Origin: Evansella alkalicola | GTDB taxonomy: Bacteria; Bacillota; Bacilli; Bacillales; Salisediminibacteriaceae | NCBI RefSeq assembly: GCF_019042735.1 | Contig: NZ_JAHQCR010000054.1 | Coordinates: 1 to 64,000, forward strand | DNA: 64,000 nucleotides | Direction of reading: 5' to 3' | Notes under the pieces: generated by a model | The model's database searches: none | Told to the model about the DNA's origin: nothing | Seen by the model: only the letters and a program-made list of their open reading frames with translations | Position numbers and translations under genes: made by a program | Shown here: positions 42,633 to 50,863 of the stretch, one piece after another | How the letters are laid out: each line of letters starts with the position of its first letter | Position numbering within the stretch: the stretch's first letter is position 1

Positions 42633-43184
42633 TTAATTAATCCACTCAATTAATCCTGTTTCTACATGGAATAGACAGCCAATTATTTCAATGCCTTCTC
42701 CATACTCCTGATATATAGGGTGTTCCTTTAAGTGTTTGACTTGCTCTAATACGTTTATTTTGGTCAAATCTTCTAAGGAACATGTCTCACTATTTCCTTT
42801 TTCAGGCAGACTCCTTTTAATATTGCCAAGCCATCCCCTCAGTTCAGACTCATCATTATCGTTCCTTGCTGCTTTGACCCCACCACAATCAGTATGTCCT
42901 TGAATGACTATTTTTTTAACCTTTAAATGTTTTAATGCATAATAGAGACTAGCTGAAAAACTTTCATCCTGTTCCGCTACCTGATTTGCTATATTTCTAT
43001 GGACAAATAACTTTCCTAGAGGCATCTGAGTAATAACAGACGGACTGACTCTGGAATCGCTACAAGCAAGTACAAAGTATTCAGGATGCTGTCCTTTTTT
43101 TAGTTCATCAAAATAGGCAGGCTCTACCTTTTTTATATTTTGAATAAATGCTTCATTTTTTTCCTTTAACATCATGTCTTCCAT
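42633..43184 (-). CDS. Beta-class carbonic anhydrase
   Basis: 183 residues. Zinc ligands C41, H97 and C100 with the D43-R45 dyad ('LACSDSRVSPSV', 'IQGHTDCGGVKAA'). Interconverts CO2 and bicarbonate. ATG 43184 is preferred (GAAGGTG upstream); the frame extends to a TTG at 43202. It overlaps the end of the SulP gene by 32 bp, so the two are translated together. SulP-carbonic anhydrase pairs are usually taken as bicarbonate uptake systems; here sulfate or sulfite transport is equally possible given the sulfur context. Confidence 0.93.
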   Translation of the reverse strand: MEDMMLKEKNEAFIQNIKKVEPAYFDELKKGQHPEYFVLACSDSRVSPSVITQMPLGKLFVHRNIANQVAEQDESFSASLYYALKHLKVKKIVIQGHTDCGGVKAARNDNDESELRGWLGNIKRSLPEKGNSETCSLEDLTKINVLEQVKHLKEHPIYQEYGEGIEIIGCLFHVETGLIEWIN

Positions 43185-44856
43185 GATCATCACCTTCTTC
43201 AATAACCCTTAATGCATGTTCAATCGTCAAGTATTTATAGTTGTCACCGTATTTTTCTTCCCAATGAGCCCTATTCAATAAGTCTCGCACTGGTCCCTTC
43301 ACACCAGCAAAGAGAAATCCTATTTCCCCTCTACCGCAAGACTCCATCATTTCTTCTAATGCGTGAATCGACACTGCATCAATGCCATTAACTCCTGAAA
43401 AATCTAGTACAATCCACTTTGTATCAGGCTTATCTTGAATTTTGTCGCATAGCTTATCTTCTAGAAAAGTCATATTCGCAAAGAAAAGATCTGAGTCAAT
43501 CCGATAGATCATTACTTTTGGATTTACCTTCGCTTCTGGAAAACGTTTGATATTCCTATAGACTTTCTCTTCTTCTAAAAACCCGAGTTCTGCCATATGT
43601 GGATAGGCACTTTTCCAAAGGTAAACAAGTAAAGAGAAAATAACACCAATGAGTATTCCTTGCTCAACACCTATCGCTAATGTGCCAATAAACGTTATTA
43701 CCCAAGTCCACCCATCAAGGGAACGTATTTGGAATAAATGCTTTGCCTCTTTTACATCGATCAAGTTGTATACAGCTACCATGATGATCGCTGCTAAAAC
43801 AGCATTTGGTAAATAATAAAAGAATCCTGTGAAAAAAAGTAAGGTTAATAGTATTAAGACTGCAGTTATAAGAGAAGCTAATGGTGTTTTAGCTCCAGAC
43901 TGATAATTCACGGCAGACCTAGAAAACCCACCTGTTACTGGATAACCAGAGAAGAATGATCCACCAACATTGGCAAGACCTAATCCAATCAATTCCTTAT
44001 TCGGATCCACTTTGTACTTTTCCTTCGCAGCAATTGCTTTTGCCATCGCAATGGATTCCATAAAACCTATGAATGAAATTGTCAGTGCAACAGGAAGCAA
44101 TTTTATTAATCCATCAATAGTGACTGCAGGAATTGACAAACCCGGTAGTCCTTCTGGTACATGACCTACAATACTGACACCAGATTGGTTTAATTGCAAA
44201 AACTGAACGATCATAATACTCAAACCAACAACAACAAGCGGTGCAGGTATCTTGGGTAAGTATTTTTTCATTACAATTAATATTAAAATTCCACTGATAC
44301 CGATGCCAAATGTAATCGGGTTTATTTCTTGTATTCTAGCTACAGACTCATAAAGTATCATGAAGACATTTTTATCAGCCTCAAGTTTTACCCCTATTAA
44401 ATGTTTCAACTGACTTAGCCCAATGATAATTGCTGCAGCAGAGGTAAAGGCACTAATGACAGCATGTGACAAGAAGTTCACTAGGAACCCTAACCTTAAC
44501 ACTCCCATTAAAAACTGAATGACACCAACCATCAACATTAGCAATAATACATAGGCTATATATTCTGATGTCCCTGGCTCTGCAATTGTTGATACACCTG
44601 ACAGAACTAGAAGGGAGACGACTGCTACTGGCCCAACTGCTAGGTGCCTTGATGTACCAAATAATGCATAAATAAGAAGTGGTACTGTTGCTGCATACAA
44701 CCCAATAACAGGGGGTAATCCAGCAAGCATTGCATATGCCATCCCCTGTGGAATTAGCATGATGGCTACGATTAATCCTGCTGAAAAGTCACCTCTTAAA
44801 TGAGATTTATCATATTGTGGGATCCATTCTAATGCAGTTATATATTTTTTTAGCAA
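43153..44856 (-). CDS. SulP-family anion permease with STAS domain
   Basis: 567 residues. 10-14 membrane helices (signature 'AGLIVAIMLIPQGMAYAMLAGLPPVIGLYA' at residues 27-56 and 'GYPVTGGFSRSAVNYQSGAKTPLASL' near 310) followed by a cytoplasmic STAS domain (about 440-550, 'WIVLDFSGVNGIDAVSIHALEEM'). Carries sulfate, bicarbonate or related anions. TTG start at 44856 with GAGGGGGAG upstream. Translationally coupled to the carbonic anhydrase. Operator 4 lies 95 bp upstream, linking it to the sulfur-stress regulon; possible roles are export of sulfite/sulfate made by the dioxygenases or anion import. Confidence 0.92.
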   Translation of the reverse strand: MLKKYITALEWIPQYDKSHLRGDFSAGLIVAIMLIPQGMAYAMLAGLPPVIGLYAATVPLLIYALFGTSRHLAVGPVAVVSLLVLSGVSTIAEPGTSEYIAYVLLLMLMVGVIQFLMGVLRLGFLVNFLSHAVISAFTSAAAIIIGLSQLKHLIGVKLEADKNVFMILYESVARIQEINPITFGIGISGILILIVMKKYLPKIPAPLVVVGLSIMIVQFLQLNQSGVSIVGHVPEGLPGLSIPAVTIDGLIKLLPVALTISFIGFMESIAMAKAIAAKEKYKVDPNKELIGLGLANVGGSFFSGYPVTGGFSRSAVNYQSGAKTPLASLITAVLILLTLLFFTGFFYYLPNAVLAAIIMVAVYNLIDVKEAKHLFQIRSLDGWTWVITFIGTLAIGVEQGILIGVIFSLLVYLWKSAYPHMAELGFLEEEKVYRNIKRFPEAKVNPKVMIYRIDSDLFFANMTFLEDKLCDKIQDKPDTKWIVLDFSGVNGIDAVSIHALEEMMESCGRGEIGFLFAGVKGPVRDLLNRAHWEEKYGDNYKYLTIEHALRVIEEGDDHGRHDVKGKK

Positions 44857-44950
44857 TTATATCTCCCCCTCTTATTATCTTTATCTCGAATATAGGTTTA
44901 TTGAAAAAAATAACAAAAAATATATATGCCCACCGTAGTGAGCCTTCTCC

Positions 44951-44970
44951 ATATACCCCTACCCGTATAT
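44951..44970. promoter_or_regulatory. CstR/CsoR-type operator 4 (SulP unit)
   Basis: ATATACC-CCTACC-CGTATAT; one mismatch in the right half-site. Upstream of the SulP-carbonic anhydrase-DUF302 unit on the minus strand. Confidence 0.75.
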
Positions 44971-45070
44971 CTATAATAATTATAATTTCATAAACTGTCA
45001 ACAAATTGACACAAATATCATTTCAAACAGTGAAAAGGAGGTTGTACCATTGGTACCCCCTCCCCTTCCC

Positions 45071-46204
45071 TTATCTTACAGCACAGCGATTCGGTCCAAT
45101 CTCCATTTCCCTTTGCTTATCAAAATCAGGGTTCAATCTCCCCATATTTGTATCACGTATCTGTTGATATGAATTGGGCTGCGGTGGGAGATTTTCTGAA
45201 ACTGTTTTTCTAAACTCTTCTTCTGACTCAATGTTTAACCCATGATTTCTTTCAAATAAAACACTTAATTTTTCCACTATACTTCCGTTCTTACTCATTT
45301 CATTTATTCCCATATAATGAGCAGGTAAGACATACAAGTTATCTGCAAGATTCCTATACGTTTTATACAATGTTTGCCTAAGGTCATTTACCCAGTCTTC
45401 CGCTTTCCCTGCTAAATCAGGTCTTCCGATAGAATCAACAAATAGTATATCTCCAGTCAATAAGTATTTCTCGTCCACAATGAGTGACGTGCTACCAATC
45501 GTATGCCCAGGGGAGTATAGCACTTGAATAATGACGTCTCCTATCTTTATCTCTTCACCTTCCTCCAATGAACTATAACTAAAAGTTACTTCCTCTGCGT
45601 CCTTTGGAGGAAGATGATATGTTGCTCCAGTTTTCTCAGCTAATATTCTTCCACCCGAAATATGGTCTGCATGAAGATGTGTATCAATTAAATGCTTAAG
45701 CTGTAATTTATTTTTCTTAATAAAATCTTCGTACTGATCGATCATACGATTTGTATCAACAATGGCGCATTCCCCATTAGATTCAATGAGATAGGATAGG
45801 CACCCCTTTCCAATACGAACAAATTGGGTGATTTCTCCACCTGATATATCACCAATCTTTATTGGAACTAGTAACTCACTCCATGCATTCATTCCACCTT
45901 TAATAGACAATACATTTTCATACCCTGCTTCTTTTATATTCTGTCCTACCATCTGTGACGAACCTCCTTTGTTACAGATCACATAGATAGGATTATTTTT
46001 GGGAAGCTGGTGCATGATAGAGTCAATACTGTCTATCAGTTCAAAATAGGGTTTATTGATGATCTCAACGTTCTCTCCTTCAATTTTCCAATCGTCAAAC
46101 GCATCTGTAGTTCTAACATCTAAAATAAATAACTGCTCTCCGTCTAGGACTTTCTGTGCTAATACGTCTACAGGTATTTCTGTGACATCATTTTTTTGTT
46201 CCAT
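45071..46204 (-). CDS. Second rhodanese-metallo-beta-lactamase fusion
   Basis: 377 residues with the same architecture as the protein at 37769-38899: rhodanese domain (active Cys C77 in 'YVICNKGGSS') and MBL dioxygenase-like domain with H176, H178, D180, H181 ('DTHLHADHISGG'). Both end in 'REMEIGPNRCAVR'. The copies are well diverged, so this is not a recent duplication. Start ATG 46204 is preferred, with AGGTG 6 nt upstream. Monocistronic; I see no CstR-type operator within 100 bp upstream, unlike its paralog's unit. Confidence 0.9.
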   Translation of the reverse strand: MEQKNDVTEIPVDVLAQKVLDGEQLFILDVRTTDAFDDWKIEGENVEIINKPYFELIDSIDSIMHQLPKNNPIYVICNKGGSSQMVGQNIKEAGYENVLSIKGGMNAWSELLVPIKIGDISGGEITQFVRIGKGCLSYLIESNGECAIVDTNRMIDQYEDFIKKNKLQLKHLIDTHLHADHISGGRILAEKTGATYHLPPKDAEEVTFSYSSLEEGEEIKIGDVIIQVLYSPGHTIGSTSLIVDEKYLLTGDILFVDSIGRPDLAGKAEDWVNDLRQTLYKTYRNLADNLYVLPAHYMGINEMSKNGSIVEKLSVLFERNHGLNIESEEEFRKTVSENLPPQPNSYQQIRDTNMGRLNPDFDKQREMEIGPNRCAVR

Positions 46205-46465
46205 GTCCATCACCTCAACTCATAACCTGCCCTATATACTGACGTCGTATTGCTATCTCCCCTATTTAAAAGTATGCTCACTTGAAAATATAAACTAGGG
46301 TTGGTGATAGTTCGTCTTGCCCACGCCAAAGAAGACACTGCGAAGAATGAGCAGATGTCGCACTGTTGTTCTGGGTCCTGATCATATTCTTTGGAATGCG
46401 TATTCTGGAATGCGATAATGATTCCTGGCTATTGAAACCTATACCGTATTCTTTCAAATAACCAG

Positions 46466-46669
46466 AATGAAGACTCAAATCGCTTTGCTTCCTCAGTTCA
46501 GTCTTCATTTTGAGAAAATGAAGACTGAAATTGCTTCGCCACTCCAGTTCAGTCTCCATTTTGAGAAAATGAAGACTCAAATCGCTTCGCTTCCTCGTTT
46601 CAGTCTCCATTTTGAGAAAATGAAGACTCAAATCGCTTCGCTACTCCATTTCAGTCTTCATTTTGATTT
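46466..46669 (-). repeat. 51-bp tandem hairpin array (array 3), same family as array 2 but inverted
   Basis: Four contiguous 51-bp units (46466, 46517, 46568, 46619). Plus-strand arms AATGAAGACT and AGTCTCCATT/AGTCTTCATT. Units 2 and 3 carry the C in the right arm, so the wobble pair (G:U) forms only in minus-strand RNA. Read on the minus strand the unit is AATGGAGACTGAAAC...ATTTGAGTCTTCATT, matching array 2 on the plus strand. Loops (CGCTTTGCTTCCTC etc.) differ from those of array 2. The 260 bp between it and the MBL gene show nothing recognisable. Confidence 0.93.
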
Positions 46670-46700
46670 CGGAGCCATTTATAAACTCCATAAAAAACTA

Positions 46701-46741
46701 AAAACAGTCAAGGTATGAAGCCATACCAACTTGACTGTTTT
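46701..46741 (-). terminator. Terminator of the two-component unit
   Basis: AAAACAGTCAAG / CTTGACTGTTTT with an inner GGTATG/CATACC stem; on the minus strand followed by TAGTTTTTTATGG. Overlaps the last bases of the kinase gene. Confidence 0.9.
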
Positions 46742-47843
46742 ATCTGTTCATATCGTTCATTGGAATTGAAAACCAAAAAGTATGGAGATTTCCCTTTGTT
46801 TCGACACCAACCTCTCCACCATGTAATTTGGTAATGATTTCTTTCACTATTGCAAGTCCAAGCCCAGTCCCACCTGCCTGTCTCGTCCTTGCATGATCTA
46901 CTTTATAGAACCTTTCAAAAAGCCATTCTCTCTGTTCATCCGGAATCACTTCCCCAGGGCCTGTAATTGATACAACGTACTGATCACCCTTTAATTTTCC
47001 CTTTATCAAAATTACTTCTTCAGTATCACTCTTATAATATTGAATTGCATTTTGGATCAAGTTGATTACAGCCTGTTGAATCCCTTTCTCTTCCGCCAAG
47101 AGCACCGCTTCGTCCAACTGAAGCTCATAAAGAATATGTTTTTTGTCTAACTCGAATTTAAACAAATTAATGGCATTAGTTAATAAGTGATGAATTTCAA
47201 TTCGCTCATGAGCATAAGCCTGGTTTTTTAAACCGTAATTCCATTCATTTAATTCGTTCAATTGGTTGATCATCTGAATGAGACGTTCAGATTCACCGTG
47301 TAATGATTCAAATAACTTAGGGGTCCCATGAAGCACACCATTTTTTAAGCCTTCCAAATAGCCATTGATTGTAGAAAGGGGGGTTCTTAATTCATGGGCC
47401 ATATCTGTAATCATCTTATTTCGAGCATGTTCATTTTTTTTCAATAACTCAGTTAACTTGTTAAAATTATAAGTAAGTTCAGCTATTTCATCCTTCCCGT
47501 CAACCTTCATTGGAGCTGGATAATTTCCATGCTGTAATACTTTGGTCGACCGCACTAGTTGTTGAACAGGCTTTAGTAATCGTTTAGTTATGGAAAAATG
47601 AAGGAGGCTTCCAGCTAATATAAACAGCGGGCTAATCCATAGTAGATAAGTAGCTAGACTTTCATTAAATGTTGTCTGCTTTACTTCATCCACATTTGGC
47701 ATTTGTTCAACTAAAAAACAAGCCGTATTATAAATCACCAAACTGCTTAACAATACAAGGAGCGTGATTAATAATATATTTATTCCCGTCAAACGCCACA
47801 GGATGCCACGATCTTTAAACAACAAAGCGATACCCCATTCCAC
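46740..47843 (-). CDS. Sensor histidine kinase
   Basis: Up to 367 residues. Two membrane helices (about 17-43 and 65-84) with only about 20 residues outside, HAMP domain (85-137), HisKA with phospho-acceptor H150 ('MAHELRTPLSTINGYLEG'), and an ATPase domain ('NLIQNAIQYY', 'GGTGLGLAIVKEI'). The small loop suggests it senses a signal in or at the membrane. The start is unsure: the listed GTG has no clear site, while a TTG at residue 7 has GGGG at a fair distance. It overlaps the response regulator gene by about 28 bp. Last gene of the CcdA/TlpA cluster, so thiol redox or sulfide stress may be the stimulus; that is inference. Confidence 0.9.
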   Translation of the reverse strand: MEWGIALLFKDRGILWRLTGINILLITLLVLLSSLVIYNTACFLVEQMPNVDEVKQTTFNESLATYLLWISPLFILAGSLLHFSITKRLLKPVQQLVRSTKVLQHGNYPAPMKVDGKDEIAELTYNFNKLTELLKKNEHARNKMITDMAHELRTPLSTINGYLEGLKNGVLHGTPKLFESLHGESERLIQMINQLNELNEWNYGLKNQAYAHERIEIHHLLTNAINLFKFELDKKHILYELQLDEAVLLAEEKGIQQAVINLIQNAIQYYKSDTEEVILIKGKLKGDQYVVSITGPGEVIPDEQREWLFERFYKVDHARTRQAGGTGLGLAIVKEIITKLHGGEVGVETKGNLHTFWFSIPMNDMNR

Positions 47844-48495
47844 GCACTGTCATAATTCTTTTTGGGTCAGATGGTGTCTCTTCAATTTTTTCACGAAGTT
47901 TTTTTATATGTGCATCAATTGTCCGATCCATAATTGCCGTATCTGCATAAGGGTGAATTTGATTGATCAATTGTTCTCTGGACAGAACTATATTGGGGTT
48001 TTCCATAAAGTAAAATAATAGATTAAACTCATATTTTGTTAAGTGTAGTGGTTCCCCATTTAGCAGTACCTCTCCTTTACGAGGTTTAATCGTCAAACCT
48101 TGATGACTAATTTTTTGGCAGAACTGTCCCCCTCGCCTCAACACTGCTTCGACCCTTGCCATTAATTCCTCAGGGCTAAATGGTTTAATGACGTAATCAT
48201 CAGCACCTATTTTCAACCCATTAATTTTATCTTCTGAGCTTATTTTTGCTGTAAGCATGATGATCGATACTTCATTTTTTTCCTGTTCCCTAATCCACTG
48301 ACATACTTCTTCTCCACTAACCTTAGGAAGCATTAAGTCTAGAAGAACTAGGCATGGAGAATGCTGGAGAAACATCTCCTTTGCTTCCTCCCCATCACCT
48401 GCAGTGATCACATCATAACCTTCTTTTTCTAAGTAAATTTCAACTAAATTACGTATCATCTCATCATCTTCTACAACTAAAACTAGTTGCTTCAT
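47815..48495 (-). CDS. OmpR-family response regulator
   Basis: 226 residues. Receiver domain (1-120) with acidic pocket D10-D11, phospho-acceptor D53 ('LVLLDLMLPKVSG') and K105-region 'DDYVIKPFSPEE'; winged-helix DNA-binding domain (about 130-226, 'KYEFNLLFYFMENPNIVLSREQL', ending 'RIMTVRGMGYRFVV'). ATG 48495 follows GTGGTG. Paired with the kinase downstream. Confidence 0.95.
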   Translation of the reverse strand: MKQLVLVVEDDEMIRNLVEIYLEKEGYDVITAGDGEEAKEMFLQHSPCLVLLDLMLPKVSGEEVCQWIREQEKNEVSIIMLTAKISSEDKINGLKIGADDYVIKPFSPEELMARVEAVLRRGGQFCQKISHQGLTIKPRKGEVLLNGEPLHLTKYEFNLLFYFMENPNIVLSREQLINQIHPYADTAIMDRTIDAHIKKLREKIEETPSDPKRIMTVRGMGYRFVV

Positions 48496-48538
48496 TACAC
48501 TTCACCACTTCTTTCTTTCCGCACTTCTTCCTACTATC

Positions 48539-49144
48539 TTAATCCATTTCATTAAATCTTTGTATAATCATGTCTTCATTCATCGGTCCTATTGCAATAC
48601 TATCTATTCTTCCTTTTGTATTAATCATAAATGAAGTAGGTACTGGTTGAATTCCAAAAGTTCCTGCTACCTCCACATGTTCATCTAGTAAAATTGGAAA
48701 AGTTAATCCAAAATCCTCTGCAAAGCTCTCTACCTGTGCTACGCCCGTCTCTGTTTCTGTTAGATTCACGGCAAGAATCATGGCATCATCATGTTCTTCA
48801 TAAACCCGTTGCATATCAGGCATTTCTGCCCTACATGGCGGGCACCACGTTGCCCAGAAGTTTAACATGATTTTTTGCCCCCTATAGTCTGAAAGCTTTG
48901 CGGTCTCTCCATCTAGAGTGGCAAGTTCAAAATCAGGCGCATACATACCCTGAGTAATCCCAATATCCTCTTCCGGTATATCTGATTCAACTTTCTCAGG
49001 TGTACCTTCTCCAGTTTCACTTTCAATATTCTCATCTAGTTGATCCTGTAATACTCCATCATTTGAACCGAGTGATTCATATAGTGTCCAACCAATCATA
49101 CCTACTAAAATTACAGCTATTATCATCGTTCTTTTCATCATCAT
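48539..49144 (-). CDS. TlpA/ResA-like membrane-anchored thioredoxin-fold protein
   Basis: 201 residues. N-terminal anchor (5-22), an acidic linker (about 28-65), then a thioredoxin domain with C101-P-P-C104 ('LNFWATWCPPCRAEMP') and the cis-Pro loop 'IQPVPTSF'. A membrane-anchored, extracytoplasmic thiol-disulfide reductase, presumably kept reduced by the CcdA-type protein encoded just before it. Three ATGs in a row begin the gene (49144, 49141, 49138); GGAGG favours the second or third. Confidence 0.93.
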   Translation of the reverse strand: MMMKRTMIIAVILVGMIGWTLYESLGSNDGVLQDQLDENIESETGEGTPEKVESDIPEEDIGITQGMYAPDFELATLDGETAKLSDYRGQKIMLNFWATWCPPCRAEMPDMQRVYEEHDDAMILAVNLTETETGVAQVESFAEDFGLTFPILLDEHVEVAGTFGIQPVPTSFMINTKGRIDSIAIGPMNEDMIIQRFNEMD

Positions 49145-49158
49145 ATTCCTCCTTTAGA

Positions 49159-49902
49159 TTACCCTAGATTTTCAAGCCATGTCCCTTCTATTAATCTCAA
49201 AATAAAGATAGAGATTTTCGCAAGCTGTCCTGTAAACAACAACACCCCCATAATGATCATTAATGTTCCGCCTAATTTCATGATAATACCGCTATATTTT
49301 GTAATCAGCCTCGTTGAACCAAGAAAGAAAGTTAACACTAGAAAAGGAATAGCAAATCCAATGATATATAATCCTGTATATAAAACTCCTTGTGATGGAT
49401 TTGTTGCTGCAAGCATTAAGATTGCTGCAAAAATGGGGCCGATACACGGTGTCCAACCAGCCGCAAAACCCATTCCAACAAAGGTCGAGCCTATATATCC
49501 AACAGGTTTTTTTGCCATATGTAGTCTGCGTTCTTTCATTAACCAATCCAATTTAATCCAACCAGCAACAAACAGCCCCATAAATACAATAAAAATTCCG
49601 CCAAATCGTTGAATAAGGTGGCCAGAATCACCAGTAAACAAACCTTGTATCCATTGGCCAAAGTAAGTCATTCCAAACCCTAAGCTCATGAAAATCATCG
49701 ATACACCTAAAAGGAAAAATACGGAGTGAAGAAGTAATTTTGATCTAACTTTTATATTTTTGTTCGCCTCCAGTTCCTTCACACTCATCCCCGTAATATA
49801 AGATAAATACGCTGGAAATAATGGCAGCGTACACGGTGAAAAAAATGAAATGATACCCGCACTTAATGCCGCCCAAATCGTAATACTCCCTATCTCTACC
49901 AT
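49159..49902 (-). CDS. ccdA: CcdA/DsbD-type thiol-electron transporter
   Basis: 247 residues, six membrane helices. The two conserved cysteines are in 'FFSPCTLPLFPAYLSYITGM' (C24) and 'GWTPCIGPIFAAIL' (about C153), each in a Pro-Cys context typical of CcdA. It moves reducing equivalents from cytoplasmic thioredoxin to extracytoplasmic partners, here most likely the TlpA-like protein 14 bp downstream. ATG 49902 overlaps the end of the preceding gene by 7 bp and has GAAGGGG upstream. Confidence 0.93.
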   Translation of the reverse strand: MVEIGSITIWAALSAGIISFFSPCTLPLFPAYLSYITGMSVKELEANKNIKVRSKLLLHSVFFLLGVSMIFMSLGFGMTYFGQWIQGLFTGDSGHLIQRFGGIFIVFMGLFVAGWIKLDWLMKERRLHMAKKPVGYIGSTFVGMGFAAGWTPCIGPIFAAILMLAATNPSQGVLYTGLYIIGFAIPFLVLTFFLGSTRLITKYSGIIMKLGGTLMIIMGVLLFTGQLAKISIFILRLIEGTWLENLG

Positions 49903-50609
49903 TTATAAAACCCCTTCTTTTTTATCTGATTTATAACTACTAAACCTAATACAATAGATAAGAGAAACAGGTAGAACCATTGCGTGACTGGTATTCCAAA
50001 ATAAACAGGATAGTCATCTAGGAGAGCAGTCAAATTCAATGTAATGGTCCATATTAATAATATATTGATCACTTTTTGTTCAACTTTCACTGACTCTATT
50101 TTTAATAAAATAATTAATAGAATTGCTGAAAAAACCAACATATATAATGATATTGGATGATTATCCCAAGGAAGGATCACCGAAATGCCGTCCCACATTT
50201 CCCTTCCATTCCTTTGCACCCAAAATTCAAATATAAAGCTAGTTGGTAAGAGGTAGTACAAAAGTCCATGTACATATTCAAACGGTCCCACCTTATTTTT
50301 TATACTAGAATACATTAAGTAAGTGATTGTAAATATCGTTGCTAGGTAAAGTTCTTGCTCACCGCTTGGATAACTCATTACTGCAATAGGGTCTCGAATA
50401 ACCATGTCTATTTGAAATATAAAAGTTCCAAATAAGAAGGTCAGAATAAAAGTGATTACGCTATTGCCAATAGTCTCTCGAATCTCCTTTCCCCCTTCTC
50501 CTTTAAATGGAGAACTGAATGTTAATAATAAGTATCCAACCACCAGCCCGCTCCCTATTACAATCCACGATTGCTGAATAATCGCAGGGCCAACCTGTAT
50601 TGCATTCAT
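49896..50609 (-). CDS. Polytopic membrane protein of unknown function
   Basis: 237 residues with about seven membrane helices and charged loops ('RNGREMWDG', 'DNHP'). I do not recognise a family. First gene of the unit membrane protein-CcdA-TlpA-response regulator-kinase; the tight overlap with ccdA suggests it works in the same extracytoplasmic redox process. ATG 50609 follows GAAGGTGATG. No Cys pair is present, so it is unlikely to carry thiol electrons itself. Confidence 0.75.
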   Translation of the reverse strand: MNAIQVGPAIIQQSWIVIGSGLVVGYLLLTFSSPFKGEGGKEIRETIGNSVITFILTFLFGTFIFQIDMVIRDPIAVMSYPSGEQELYLATIFTITYLMYSSIKNKVGPFEYVHGLLYYLLPTSFIFEFWVQRNGREMWDGISVILPWDNHPISLYMLVFSAILLIILLKIESVKVEQKVINILLIWTITLNLTALLDDYPVYFGIPVTQWFYLFLLSIVLGLVVINQIKKKGFYKW

Positions 50610-50761
50610 GTCATCACCTTCATCCATAAGTTCCATGGACCATGATAAACAAGTAATGTGAAAGTTTGATGAAAGGCATTCATAAAGTTAATTTTATTTC
50701 CGTCACAAAAGTGTCAAATAACTCACTCTAGATTTTTTCTAGTTTATGTAATATACTCTTT

Positions 50762-50781
50762 ATATACCTATAGGGGTATAT
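50762..50781. promoter_or_regulatory. CstR/CsoR-type operator 5 (between divergent units)
   Basis: ATATACC-TATAGG-GGTATAT, perfect 7-bp half-sites in the 254-bp gap between the CcdA unit (minus) and the CoA-disulfide reductase gene (plus); could control either or both. Confidence 0.82.
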
Positions 50782-50863
50782 GTAAAAATAAGTGTAAGTG
50801 TAGAATTTATTGTGAAGTCATATACTCATTTCATTTGTTTAAATATAGAAAGGGGAAATAAAC

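Noticed and set aside
46278..46631. Open frame of 117 codons through array 3 on the minus strand with a similar peptide repeat
   Set aside because: Same explanation as for array 2; the peptide likeness follows from the shared hairpin arms. No start signal.
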